The notes beneath the pieces are model-generated. The model saw only the letters and a list, made by a program, of their open reading frames with translations. It was not told the DNA's origin and ran no database searches. The position numbers were made by a program, and so were the translations under genes. Below, piece by piece: positions 7,220 to 15,159 of a stretch of 37,016 bases of DNA (its first letter is position 1; each line of letters starts with the position of its first letter). The DNA lies in the NCBI RefSeq assembly GCF_014196225.1, contig NZ_JACIDI010000024.1, positions 1-37,016 on the forward strand. The letters run 5' to 3'. Source of the stretch: Bacteroides pyogenes (GTDB lineage Bacteria > Bacteroidota > Bacteroidia > Bacteroidales > Bacteroidaceae).

Positions 7220-7229
7220 GTACCTTTGC
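7220..7229 (+). other. candidate attachment core GTAnnTTTGC
   Basis: GTACCTTTGC matches exactly the ten-base core shared by attDOT and its bacterial targets in the CTnDOT family. It lies 146 bp upstream of an IntDOT-like integrase, where the end of the element is expected. The same bases contain TAccTTTG, a plus-strand -7 box, followed three bases later by an ATG opening a 27-codon frame (7232 onward). The core is therefore either an inserted-into promoter or an outward promoter. A second copy, expected at the left end, is not in this window. Confidence 0.6.
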
Positions 7230-7327
7230 CTATGGGTGGCTTTGATCGCCTAAAAGAAAAGCCAAACAAAGGACATTACCCGCACATTATCAATCGGTTG
7301 TCCTCGCTTGGCTGATTTCGGCTTTTT

Positions 7328-7877
7328 GATTAGAGATTTATATATAAAAAAAGCAGATGTCTGTTTTATATCTTCCAAATTGTAACCAGGTATAGGATTA
7401 GAGTTTATCATATAGATACTACTTTCTATAGAGCTATCAAACCATTTCACCTTATCAAAATAATAGGAAACACCTAAACTATTATACATCTGCTCCTTCA
7501 TAATATTATTTATCGTTATTGTTGTAATTTTCGTAGAATTATCAGTTAGCGTGTAAGTAGCAATTACACGATTTTTCCATACAGCACTAGTTGGCAATGA
7601 AACATTCCCCAAAGTATAACCCAATTCGATGGTTTTCTGGTAATAGTTTAGGATTGCCTGATTGAATAGTATGTGAGTCTATATATGTTGTAAACGGGCT
7701 TATATCTACGTAGCTGGGGCGATTAATTTTATTGGAAACGCTCATAGAAAGAGAGTTGTTATCACTCCAACTATAATTCAAAAAAGCAGTTGGAAATAAA
7801 TCAAATTGATTATTCCGAGTGCGACGGTTTAGCTTTATAGAGTTCCCAAGTAATGTAAAATAAACTGTGTCAAGCAT
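7328..7877 (-). pseudogene. remnant of an outer-membrane beta-barrel (TonB-receptor-like) gene
   Basis: Two overlapping frames encode consecutive parts of one beta-barrel protein of the OMP_b-brl_3 type. The first (ending at 7587) contains FPTAFLNYSWSDNNSLSMSV, NRPSYVDISPFTTYIDSHTI and QSGNPKLLPEN. The second (from 7624 down) continues as LGYTLGNVSLPTSAVWKNRV and, after a gap, DKVKWFDSSIESSIYMI. A one-base shift near 7627-7637 separates them: in the second frame the DNA reads T-I-E-L-G-Y. The signal peptide, plug and start are absent at the right, and the C-terminal strands are lost at about 7328. It is a dead fragment cut at both ends and presumably marks the pre-insertion locus. Confidence 0.8.
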
Positions 7878-7889
7878 TATTTTCTAGTT

Positions 7890-7973
7890 AAAACCATCGG
7901 TCGGGGATCGCTTAGCGGCAAAGGGCGGGACCACCCGTCCCTTGTCGCTAAGCGATCCCCGACCGATGGTTTT
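7890..7973. repeat. 28-bp-arm perfect hairpin with extended inner stem
   Basis: Bases 7890-7917 are the exact reverse complement of 7946-7973. The inside (7918-7945) continues pairing as CAAAGGG / CCCTTG and CGGG-ACCA-CCCG with small bulges. The plus side ends in a short T run (7970-7974). Much longer than a normal terminator stem, it lies at the truncated 5' side of the beta-barrel relic. It may be a terminator or an imported repeat. Bases 7974-8126 hold nothing recognisable. Confidence 0.75.
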
Positions 7974-8126
7974 TCTCTGAAAAAGTCCCTATTTTTACGA
8001 GATATCTCTTTTTTATTTATAGACTTTGCAATACGGGGTTAGCTGAATGCTTACTTTGGCCCCGACATCTATACTTATTATTCAGTTCCTCCGTTTTATA
8101 TATTAGCCGTTTGGTATTAACAGATC

Positions 8127-8218
8127 ATTCGTCTTTCGGTTGTGTTTTATTCGTCTGCCATTCGGCAGACGAATAAAACACAACCGAAAGACGAATGAGA
8201 CACGAACGGCAGACGAAT
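8127..8218. repeat. long hairpin repeat, copy A
   Basis: Bases 8127-8159 and 8164-8196 are perfect 33-bp inverted arms around the loop ATTC. A 22-base tail (8197-8218) repeats part of the arm sequence (CACGAACGGCAGACGAAT). A second copy lies at 34767-34858 with the same tail. The block sits 137 bp before rmlA, at the border between the AT-rich and GC-richer regions. Confidence 0.85.
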
Positions 8219-8355
8219 AGATTTTGCCAATAAAACAGGCTAAAGTATGCAGTGAGGGAGGTTAGAAAATAATAATCCCTAAAAGAGCTTTCCGTATATT
8301 TTGCCACGTCAGATTTCTTTCCGAAATTTGCATGGTCAACCAACAGTCCGAGAAG

Positions 8356-9219
8356 ATGAAAGGAATTATTCTGGCCGGGGGAAGTGCCACCCGTCTTTAT
8401 CCGCTTTCGAAAGCGATATCCAAGCAAATAATGCCGGTGTACGACAAACCGATGATTTACTATCCGCTTTCCACGCTGATGCTGGCGGGGATTCGTGATG
8501 TTCTGGTCATCTCTACGCCACGCGACTTGCCGATGTTCCGCGAATTGCTGGGGACGGGAGAAGAGCTTGGCATGTCTTTCTCTTATCTGGTGCAGGAGAA
8601 GCCCAGCGGCTTGGCGCAGGCTTTCGTGTTGGGAGCAGAGTTTCTGAAAGGAGGGCCGGGATGTTTGATTCTGGGCGATAATTTGTTCTACGGTCAGGGG
8701 TTTTCACCTATGTTGCGCCGGGCTGCTGCCATCGAGAAAGGAGCTTGCATCTTCGGGTATTATGTGAAAGACCCGAGCGCTTACGGAGTGGTGGAGTTCG
8801 ACAAAAAGGGAAAGGTGGTTTCTCTGGAGGAGAAGCCTGCCGTGCCGAAGAGCAATTATGCCATTCCCGGGCTTTACTTTTATGATTCTACGGTGACGGA
8901 GAAAGCCGCTTCGCTCCGGCCGTCGGCCCGGGGAGAATACGAGATCACTGATTTGAACCGGCTTTATCTCGAAGAGGGTACGCTGAATGTGGAGCTTTTC
9001 GGACGGGGATTTGCATGGCTCGATACCGGAAATTGCAACAGCTTGCTCGAGGCTTCGAATTTTGTGGCGACTATCCAGAACCGACAGGGGTTTTACGTCA
9101 GTTGCATCGAAGAGATTGCCTGGCGTCAGGGCTGGATCTCGTCGGAACAATTGCTTTGTCTCGGGCGCAAGCTTGAGAAAACCGAATATGGAAAATACCT
9201 GATTGAACTGGCGAAATAA
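8356..9219 (+). CDS. rfbA (rmlA): glucose-1-phosphate thymidylyltransferase
   Basis: Makes dTDP-glucose from dTTP and glucose 1-phosphate, the first step of the dTDP-rhamnose and related deoxysugar routes. The start at 8356 (MKGIILAGG) is preferred over 8332 because it matches the family N-terminus and follows GAGAAG. The 287-residue length is typical. Visible motifs are GGSATRLYPLSKAISKQIMP with the nucleotide-binding loop, then PVYDKPMIYYPLS, LGDNLFYG (metal-binding Asp), EEKPAVPKSNYAIPGLYFY and GRGFAWLDTGN. Eight bases separate it from rmlB, so the two form an operon; rmlC and rmlD are not beside them. Confidence 0.97.
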   Translation: MKGIILAGGSATRLYPLSKAISKQIMPVYDKPMIYYPLSTLMLAGIRDVLVISTPRDLPMFRELLGTGEELGMSFSYLVQEKPSGLAQAFVLGAEFLKGGPGCLILGDNLFYGQGFSPMLRRAAAIEKGACIFGYYVKDPSAYGVVEFDKKGKVVSLEEKPAVPKSNYAIPGLYFYDSTVTEKAASLRPSARGEYEITDLNRLYLEEGTLNVELFGRGFAWLDTGNCNSLLEASNFVATIQNRQGFYVSCIEEIAWRQGWISSEQLLCLGRKLEKTEYGKYLIELAK

Positions 9220-9227
9220 TAAAATAT

Positions 9228-10361
9228 ATGAAGACTTATCTTGTGACCGGGGCGGCGGGGTTTATCGGCGCCAACTACATTAAATACATTTTGTTGAAAC
9301 ATGAGGATATCAAGGTGGTGATTCTCGACGCCTTGACTTATGCGGGCAATCTGGGAACAATTGCGAATGATATCGACAACGAACGCTGCTTCTTTGTCAA
9401 AGGTGATATTTGCAACCGGGAACTGGTGGACACATTGTTTGCCGAATACCGTTTCGACTATGTGGTGAATTTTGCTGCCGAAAGCCATGTAGACCGTAGC
9501 ATCGATAATCCCCAGCTTTTTCTGGTGACCAATATTCTCGGAACGCAGAACCTGTTGGATTGCGCCCGCCGTGCATGGGTGATGGGGAAGGATGAAAAAG
9601 GATATCCCACGTGGCGGAAAGGAGTACGATACCATCAGGTGTCTACCGACGAGGTGTACGGTTCGCTGGGTACGGAAGGATATTTTACGGAAGAATCGCC
9701 GCTTTGTCCGCACAGCCCTTACAGTGCTTCGAAGACAAGCGCCGACTTGGTGGTGATGGCTTATCGGGATACTTATAAAATGCCGGTTACAATCACCCGT
9801 TGTTCGAATAATTACGGGCCTTACCACTTTCCCGAAAAACTGATTCCGCTGATTATAAAGAATGTGCTCGAAGGCAGGCAGCTGCCGGTGTATGGCGATG
9901 GAAGCAATGTACGCGACTGGCTGTATGTGGAGGACCATTGCAAGGCTATCGATCTGGTGGTGACCAAAGGAGCAGAAGGAGAGATATATAATGTAGGCGG
10001 GCATAATGAGAAAACCAATCTGGAGATTGTGAAGCTGACCATTGCGACCATCCGCCGGCTCATGACGGAATATCCGGCATATAGAAAAGTACTGAAAAAG
10101 AAAGTAACGGATGAAAACGGAGAAATTGATATCAGTTGGATAAACGATGATCTGATTTCTTTTGTGAAAGACCGTCTGGGACACGATCAGCGTTATGCCA
10201 TCGATCCGTCAAAAATCAAGGCGGCACTGGGATGGTATCCCGAGACTGCATTCGAAAGCGGCATTGTGAAAACCATTGAATGGTATCTCAATAATCAAGC
10301 GTGGGTGGAACAGGTGGCCAGCGGAGATTATCAGGAGTATTACAAAAATATGTACGGCTGA
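9228..10361 (+). CDS. rfbB (rmlB): dTDP-glucose 4,6-dehydratase
   Basis: Converts dTDP-glucose to dTDP-4-keto-6-deoxyglucose with bound NAD. The extended SDR fold is clear: TGAAGFIGANY near residues 7-17 (Rossmann loop), AAESHVDRSIDNP, STDEVYGSLG (catalytic Thr-Asp-Glu), PYSASKTSADL (Tyr-x3-Lys) and RCSNNYGPYHFPEKLIPL. The 377 residues are slightly longer than many homologues because of an insert near 285-315 (KVTDENGEIDISWINDDLIS). It is cotranscribed with rmlA and converges on menA across about 40 bp. Confidence 0.97.
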   Translation: MKTYLVTGAAGFIGANYIKYILLKHEDIKVVILDALTYAGNLGTIANDIDNERCFFVKGDICNRELVDTLFAEYRFDYVVNFAAESHVDRSIDNPQLFLVTNILGTQNLLDCARRAWVMGKDEKGYPTWRKGVRYHQVSTDEVYGSLGTEGYFTEESPLCPHSPYSASKTSADLVVMAYRDTYKMPVTITRCSNNYGPYHFPEKLIPLIIKNVLEGRQLPVYGDGSNVRDWLYVEDHCKAIDLVVTKGAEGEIYNVGGHNEKTNLEIVKLTIATIRRLMTEYPAYRKVLKKKVTDENGEIDISWINDDLISFVKDRLGHDQRYAIDPSKIKAALGWYPETAFESGIVKTIEWYLNNQAWVEQVASGDYQEYYKNMYG

Positions 10362-10404
10362 ATAGCCGACTGCTTTCAGAACGATAATACCATTTCCTGA
10401 GATG

Positions 10405-11322
10405 TCATGAAAAGACATATGGGAAATGGGCGTCGAGCAGGAAGCCTATCGATAAAAGACTTCCCAGTATCATCATATTGCGTGAGGTTTCGCCCAATAT
10501 GATGTTGAGCCTTTTTCCACTGTGTATACGCACCATTTTTCTCCATGTGGCGAAATGAAGAGGTACATAAAATTGCGGGAACAAACCGGCATATATGTGT
10601 CCTTCGAATAGGAACCATAAACAGATGAAGGCGGCAATGAAACCCAGCACAAGGTATAGATATTGTCCGAACTCTTCGCCGAGGCGGACGACGAGGGTGC
10701 GCTTCCCGCTTTGCGCGTCCGCCTCACGGTCGCGATAGTTGTTTACCACAAGCAATGTGTCAATTAGTAAACCGCATACGAGCGAGGCGACGATGACATC
10801 TGGCGTCCATGTCAGAGATTGAACATAATAGGTACCGCCTACCGAAACGAATCCAAAAAACACAATCACCAAGAGGTCACCCCAGCCATGATAAGATAAA
10901 GGGTAAGGTCCCGTCGTGTAGAGAAAAGCGAATAATATGCACAGCAGCCCGACAATGATAAGCTCCCATCCGGCGTAAAACAACAGCATACTGCCCACAA
11001 GGCAAGCCAATACGATGGTAACGATGATGCCATTCCGCATCGCTTTGGGTGAAATCCACCCTTGTGCGCAAGCGCGTTCGGGGCCCAGGCGGTCTTCCCG
11101 GTCCGTACCTTTCCGATAATCGAATAAATCGTTGATAAAATTGGCGGTAATCTGCATCAGTCCGGCAAACAAGAAGCAGATAAGCATCGGTTGCCATTGA
11201 AAATATCCGTCCATTATGGCCAATGCCGTTCCTACCATAACCGGAGTGATGGCTCCCGTAAGTGTCTTCGGGCGTGCAGCCAGTACCCATGCTTGCAACG
11301 AATGAGGTTTAACTGTTTCCAT
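10405..11322 (-). CDS. menA: 1,4-dihydroxy-2-naphthoate polyprenyltransferase
   Basis: Attaches the polyprenyl chain to dihydroxynaphthoate, the membrane step of menaquinone synthesis. The 305-residue UbiA-family protein has about eight to nine membrane segments. The first aspartate-rich motif is NDLFDYRKGTDREDR near residues 64-78, and the second is NNYRDREADAQSGKRTL near 193-209. N-terminal RPKTLTGAITPVMVGTA is characteristic of MenA rather than UbiA. It stands alone on the minus strand, with a divergent promoter shared with the metallophosphoesterase gene. Inverted bases around 10390-10429 overlap its 3' end and might help termination. Confidence 0.95.
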   Translation of the reverse strand: METVKPHSLQAWVLAARPKTLTGAITPVMVGTALAIMDGYFQWQPMLICFLFAGLMQITANFINDLFDYRKGTDREDRLGPERACAQGWISPKAMRNGIIVTIVLACLVGSMLLFYAGWELIIVGLLCILFAFLYTTGPYPLSYHGWGDLLVIVFFGFVSVGGTYYVQSLTWTPDVIVASLVCGLLIDTLLVVNNYRDREADAQSGKRTLVVRLGEEFGQYLYLVLGFIAAFICLWFLFEGHIYAGLFPQFYVPLHFATWRKMVRIHSGKRLNIILGETSRNMMILGSLLSIGFLLDAHFPYVFS

Positions 11323-11366
11323 TGTTTTTTATTTAGTCATTATACATTGCTTCTTACACCTTTATG

Positions 11367-11374
11367 CAAAGATA
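11367..11374 (-). promoter_or_regulatory. menA promoter -7 box
   Basis: TATCTTTG reading on the minus strand (TAnnTTTG consensus), 45 bp upstream of the menA ATG. It is separated by only 12 bp from the opposing plus-strand -7 box, so the two promoters share sequence and probably compete. Confidence 0.7.
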
Positions 11375-11386
11375 ACGTAAATTCCG

Positions 11387-11394
11387 TATCTTTG
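11387..11394 (+). promoter_or_regulatory. metallophosphoesterase promoter -7 box
   Basis: TATCTTTG on the plus strand, 20 bp before the ATG at 11415. The predicted leader is about 15 bases. It faces the menA promoter. Confidence 0.75.
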
Positions 11395-11414
11395 CACATC
11401 ATTACCAAGAGAAT

Positions 11415-12332
11415 ATGAGCACAAGGAGTTATCTGCCGCTGTTTTTATCGTTATTATTACTGTTCGCTTCATGTCAGTCGAAAAGAAGTGCGCTTGTTTC
11501 CTCGTTTCCGGCATCTGCGGGCGTTTACTCCATACGCTCTTTTAAGGAAAAAGTATTATCCCGTTATGCCACGGTGAGGCGTATTGTCGAGTACGACTTT
11601 GTGCACCGCGACATTCCTCCTGCTTTCGATGGTCTGCGGATTGCTTTTATTTCCGACCTCCATTATAAAAGTAAGCTGAAAGAGAAAGGGTTGAACGATC
11701 TTATCCGTCTTTTGAACGAGCAGAAACCGGATGTATTGCTTATGGGAGGCGATTATCAGGAGGGGTGCGAATATGTGGAGCCTCTGTTTGCGGCTTTGTC
11801 TCGGGTCGAAGCTCCTTTGGGAATTTATGGAGTGATGGGCAATAACGACTACGAACGTTGTCACGATGAGATCGTCGGTACGATGAAACGCTACGGAATG
11901 CATGTGTTGGAGCATCGGGTAGATACGCTTTATAGAGAAGGACAACGCATACTGGTGGCCGGTGTTCGCAACCCTTTTGATTTGGAACGTAACGGTGTTT
12001 CCCCCACTTTGTCCCTCGCTCCCGATGATTTTGTGCTACTTCTGGTGCATACGCCCGATTATGCCGAAGACGTGTCGGTAGCTAATACCGACCTTGTTCT
12101 GGCGGGACACACCCATGGCGGACAAGTACGGATTTTAGGCGCTGCCCCGGCTTGGCATTCGCGATATGGAAAGAGATTCCTAACCGGAATCACTCATAAC
12201 TCCGATCGGATACCGGTGATTATTACCAACGGCATCGGCACCTCCCGGTTGGCACTGCGCATCGGAGCGCCGGCAGAGGTTGTCATGATTACGCTTCGTT
12301 GCCTTTCAAGTCGGGGAGAGAACGGGAAATGA
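11415..12332 (+). CDS. lipoprotein metallophosphoesterase (YkuE-like)
   Basis: A 305-residue calcineurin-like phosphoesterase. The N-terminus is a lipoprotein signal (LLLLFASC, Cys20), so it is membrane-anchored and probably periplasmic. Metal-site motifs occur in order: ISDLHYKS (Asp-x-His), [14 protein letters not shown] (Gly-Asn-Asn-Asp), VHTPDYA and GHTHGGQVR. Similarity is to the YkuE/LpxH-like group acting on phospholipid or nucleotide-sugar diphosphates. The actual substrate is not evident. Its last 44 bases overlap tail-to-tail with the 3' end of nadD on the other strand. Confidence 0.9.
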   Translation: MSTRSYLPLFLSLLLLFASCQSKRSALVSSFPASAGVYSIRSFKEKVLSRYATVRRIVEYDFVHRDIPPAFDGLRIAFISDLHYKSKLKEKGLNDLIRLLNEQKPDVLLMGGDYQEGCEYVEPLFAALSRVEAPLGIYGVMGNNDYERCHDEIVGTMKRYGMHVLEHRVDTLYREGQRILVAGVRNPFDLERNGVSPTLSLAPDDFVLLLVHTPDYAEDVSVANTDLVLAGHTHGGQVRILGAAPAWHSRYGKRFLTGITHNSDRIPVIITNGIGTSRLALRIGAPAEVVMITLRCLSSRGENGK

Positions 12333-12885
12333 ATTCCCAGACCTTCGGATGAAGGAAGTAGCGGATGTCTTTCCTTTCCGAAAGAGCTTTCCGGATGAAA
12401 GTGGAACTGATTTCGAAAACGGGCGAGTCTACCATGCGTACGTTTGCGGGAAGTTCTTTCTCGTCGACGGGGAATCCCGGGCGGGGATAGATCAGAATCG
12501 GGTTTTCTGCAATGATGCGTTGAGGCTCACGCCAATGGCTGAAGCTATTCCAGTTGTCCGATCCGATGATGAGGCAGAACTCCCGTTCGGGATGCTGTTT
12601 CCGCAGTTTTTCCAGAGTGTACACACTGTAAGAAGGACGCGGTAAATGGAACTCGAAATCGGAAGCATGGAAGCGGGGATAGTCTTCCGTTGCGAGCCTG
12701 ACCAGCTCAAGCCGCAGTTCGTCGCTCCACAGTTCGGCCTGTTCTTTCAACGGATTATGAGGAGTTACCATAAACCACACTTCATCCAATCCCCCATATT
12801 CGCAAAGGTAATTGGCCAAAGCCAAATGCCCGATATGGACAGGATTGAACGATCCGCTGAATATTCCGGTCTTAAGCTGGTTCAT
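12289..12885 (-). CDS. nadD: nicotinate-nucleotide adenylyltransferase
   Basis: Adenylates nicotinate mononucleotide in NAD synthesis. The start at 12885 ([20 protein letters not shown]) is chosen because it aligns with the family and follows AGAAG; the longer frame runs into gmk. Motifs are [14 protein letters not shown] (nucleotidyl-transferase HxGH), [15 protein letters not shown] and [12 protein letters not shown] (ISSTxIR). Length 198 residues, normal. It lies 16 bp downstream of the gmk stop, last gene of yicC-gmk-nadD. Confidence 0.96.
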   Translation of the reverse strand: MNQLKTGIFSGSFNPVHIGHLALANYLCEYGGLDEVWFMVTPHNPLKEQAELWSDELRLELVRLATEDYPRFHASDFEFHLPRPSYSVYTLEKLRKQHPEREFCLIIGSDNWNSFSHWREPQRIIAENPILIYPRPGFPVDEKELPANVRMVDSPVFEISSTFIRKALSERKDIRYFLHPKVWEFISRSLPDLKGNEA

Positions 12886-12901
12886 GATGCTCTTCTGCAA
12901 T

Positions 12902-13468
12902 TTATTTTCCAAGAAACTCTTTGATCGTATTTAATGCCTCTGTTTTGGCTGTTTCCAAATCATCGTTCACGATGATACGGTCGAATCGCGGAGCAAATCC
13001 CAATTCGTATTCTGCTTTGGCAATGCGGCTCTCGATCACTTCCGCCGCGTCTGTTCCCCTGCTTTCCAGCCGGTGGCGCAACTCCTCTATCGACGGCGGT
13101 TGGATAAATACCGAGAGGGCACGTTCTCCGTAAAAGCTTTTGATGTTACATCCGCCCACCACGTCTACATCGAACACTACATTCTGCCCCTTTTCCAATT
13201 GCTTTTCCACTTGTTCTTTCAGTGTCCCGTAGTAGCGATCCTGATATACCTCTTCATATTCCAGAAACTCGTTGTTTTCGATCCGTCTGCGGAATTCTTC
13301 GGGCGTCAGGAAGAAATATTCCACTCCGTCTTGTTCGTTTCCCCGCGGTGCGCGGCTGGTGGCCGAAACAGAGAACGCCAATCCCAGGTTTTGTGTGAGC
13401 AGATAGTTGATGATGGTCGATTTTCCCGATCCCGAAGGAGCGGAAAATATAATTAACTTTCCGGGCAT
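12902..13468 (-). CDS. gmk: guanylate kinase
   Basis: Phosphorylates GMP to GDP using ATP. The 188-residue protein has the P-loop [11 protein letters not shown] at about 9-19, [20 protein letters not shown] (GMP-binding), [13 protein letters not shown] and FDVDVVGG. It is cotranscribed with yicC (31 bp upstream) and nadD (16 bp downstream). Length and motifs are canonical and nothing is unusual. Confidence 0.97.
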   Translation of the reverse strand: MPGKLIIFSAPSGSGKSTIINYLLTQNLGLAFSVSATSRAPRGNEQDGVEYFFLTPEEFRRRIENNEFLEYEEVYQDRYYGTLKEQVEKQLEKGQNVVFDVDVVGGCNIKSFYGERALSVFIQPPSIEELRHRLESRGTDAAEVIESRIAKAEYELGFAPRFDRIIVNDDLETAKTEALNTIKEFLGK

Positions 13469-13499
13469 AGATACTTATTTTTTATGTGTGAGATGTTTT

Positions 13500-14378
13500 C
13501 TACATTACATTCAATACTTGCTCCTTGATCTGTTCCAGTTCGTCTTTCATCTGTACTACGATCTTCTGCATTTCGGCATGGTTCGATTTGCTTCCCAGCG
13601 TATTGATCTCGCGTCCCATTTCCTGCGCGATGAAACCAAGTTTTTTCCCTTGTCCGCTACCATTTTCCAGTGTGCTGATGAAATATTTCAGATGGTTGCC
13701 GAGCCGTTGCTTCTCTTCATTCACATCCAGTTTTTCTATGTAGTAAATCAGCTCCTGTTCCAGACGGTTCTTGTCGTAGTCTATGCTCAATGTCTTTTCA
13801 AGGGCATCGGTGATGCGTTCTTTTACTTTTTCCACCCGTTCTTTTTCATAAGGAGCTACCGCCTCGAGCAACGTTGTGATATTGTTTATTTTTTCGCGGA
13901 ATTTCTTTTCCAAGGCCGTTCCTTCCTGTTTGCGGAACTCCACCAACTGGCGGATGGCTTCGAGTATCGTCTCGTGCACTACTTTCCATTCCTCTTCCGA
14001 AACTTCCTGAACCTCTGTTTTGGTCATCACATCCGGCAGGCGGAGTAATGTTTGGAACCAGTCGGCAGGAACCGGAATGGCGAGATTATCCGAAATTGTC
14101 TGTATCTGCTTGTAATAACCTTCCACCACCGATTGGTTGATAGGAGTATCGTTTTCCGCCCCTTCCTTTTTTTCTATCCACATGCTGAAATCCACTTTTC
14201 CGCGTTCCAGAACTTTGGAAATTTCGTTGCGGATCTCCATCTCTTTCTCGCGGTAAGCGGGTGCGATGCGGGTGGAAAGATCCATGGCTTTGCTGTTGAG
14301 CGACTTGATTTCTACGTTTATCTTTTTATCGGGAAGTTCGGTCGTAGCTTTGCCGTATCCCGTCATAGACTGTATCAT
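13500..14378 (-). CDS. yicC: YicC-family endoribonuclease / stress protein
   Basis: A 292-residue YicC/YloC-family protein, in other bacteria linked to RNA turnover and stationary-phase fitness. The start at 14378 (MIQSMTGYGKA) matches the family's conserved N-terminus; the longer frame to 14447 passes through promoter sequence. The C-terminal DUF1732 region is clear: EKLDVNEEKQRLGNHLKYF, GKKLGFIAQEMGREINTLGS and KSNHAEMQKIVVQMKDELE. It is first in the yicC-gmk-nadD operon, matching the widespread yicC-gmk linkage. It diverges from tsaB. Confidence 0.95.
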   Translation of the reverse strand: MIQSMTGYGKATTELPDKKINVEIKSLNSKAMDLSTRIAPAYREKEMEIRNEISKVLERGKVDFSMWIEKKEGAENDTPINQSVVEGYYKQIQTISDNLAIPVPADWFQTLLRLPDVMTKTEVQEVSEEEWKVVHETILEAIRQLVEFRKQEGTALEKKFREKINNITTLLEAVAPYEKERVEKVKERITDALEKTLSIDYDKNRLEQELIYYIEKLDVNEEKQRLGNHLKYFISTLENGSGQGKKLGFIAQEMGREINTLGSKSNHAEMQKIVVQMKDELEQIKEQVLNVM

Positions 14379-14395
14379 AACCTTAAAGTTTTGTG

Positions 14396-14403
14396 CAAAA
14401 GTA
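14396..14403 (-). promoter_or_regulatory. yicC promoter -7 box
   Basis: TACTTTTG on the minus strand (TAnnTTTG), 17 bp upstream of the yicC ATG at 14378. It faces the tsaB promoter 32 bp away. Confidence 0.65.
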
Positions 14404-14435
14404 CACGAATATTTTAAGAATTGGAAATAATCATG

Positions 14436-14443
14436 TAAATTTG
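14436..14443 (+). promoter_or_regulatory. tsaB operon promoter -7 box
   Basis: TAAATTTG on the plus strand, 24 bp before the tsaB ATG at 14468, with a T-rich -33 region (TTTT at 14412-14415) at 20-bp spacing. It probably drives tsaB and the genes behind it. Confidence 0.65.
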
Positions 14444-14467
14444 CCACAATTAAATAAGCTGATTTTT

Positions 14468-15157
14468 ATGTCGTGTATACTCAATATTGAAACCTCTACC
14501 TCCGTTTGCTCGGTAGCGGCCAGTCAAGACGGTCAAACGATTTTTGTGAAAGAAGATTTGGAAGGACCCTCGCATGCCGTTTCCTTAGGAGTATTTGTTG
14601 ATGAAGCTTTGTCGTTCATCGACAGCCATGCCATCCCGTTGGACGCTGTGGCTGTCAGTTGCGGACCGGGATCTTATACCGGGCTTCGCATCGGAGTTTC
14701 GATGGCAAAAGGGGTTTGTTACGGACGTAATGTCCCGTTGATCGGCATTCCCACACCGGAGGTGCTGTGTGTGCCCGTGTTGTTGTTTCACGAATTGCCC
14801 GAAGACGCGCTGCTCTGCCCCATGATCGACGCGCGCCGCATGGAAGTGTATGCGGCCGTTTACGATCGCGCGCTGAAGACGAAGCGGCCTGTTTCGGCAG
14901 ATATTGTGGATGAAAACTCTTATCTCGAATTTTTGAACGAGGCTCCGGTGTATTTCTTCGGAAACGGATCGATGAAGTGCCGTGAGAAAATCACCCATCC
15001 CAGCGCTCATTTTATCGACAACATCCATCCGTTGGCAAAAATGATGTTCCCGCTTGCGGAAAAGGCCATTGCCCGCGAAGATTATAAGGATGTCGCTTAT
15101 TTCGAACCTTTCTATCTGAAAGAGTTCGTTGCTTCTCAACCTAAGAAACTTTTATAA
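14468..15157 (+). CDS. tsaB: tRNA threonylcarbamoyladenosine synthesis subunit TsaB
   Basis: Non-catalytic partner of TsaD in making the t6A modification at position 37 of ANN-decoding tRNAs. The start at 14468 gives MSCILNIETSTSVCSVA, the family N-terminus; the upstream frame to 14393 is in the promoter. ASKHA-fold motifs are visible: HAVSLGVFVDEAL, VAVSCGPGSYTGLRIGVSMA and MIDARRMEVYAAVY. The 229-residue length is normal. It is followed after 2 bp by the DUF4290 gene. Confidence 0.95.
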   Translation: MSCILNIETSTSVCSVAASQDGQTIFVKEDLEGPSHAVSLGVFVDEALSFIDSHAIPLDAVAVSCGPGSYTGLRIGVSMAKGVCYGRNVPLIGIPTPEVLCVPVLLFHELPEDALLCPMIDARRMEVYAAVYDRALKTKRPVSADIVDENSYLEFLNEAPVYFFGNGSMKCREKITHPSAHFIDNIHPLAKMMFPLAEKAIAREDYKDVAYFEPFYLKEFVASQPKKLL

Positions 15158-15159
15158 AC

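Larger units (their letters stand above)
1..7229 (-). mobile_element. integrative mobilizable element with IntDOT-like integrase (left end outside the window)
   Basis: The segment holds a tyrosine recombinase near one end, an excisionase-like HTH protein, an RteC-like regulator, a palindromic oriT candidate and two mobilization genes. No conjugation (Tra) genes are visible, so it looks mobilizable rather than self-transmissible, although genes left of the window are unknown. It is AT-richer than the housekeeping block. The right boundary is placed at the attachment-core match at 7220-7229. An alternative boundary is about 7325, where homology of the neighbouring beta-barrel relic stops. The left end was not found in the window. 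Confidence 0.75.

Noticed and set aside
8125..8427. 100-codon minus-strand frame and its plus-strand counterpart at 34602-34904 sharing the peptide IRLSVVFYSSA
   Set aside because: The shared peptide is only the translation of the hairpin repeat; the frames overlap rmlA or noncoding DNA and have no family resemblance.
10390..10429. Inverted repeat CCATTTCC/GGAAATGG as a bidirectional terminator between rmlB and menA
   Set aside because: It overlaps menA coding sequence and has no T run on either side; too weak to list as a feature.
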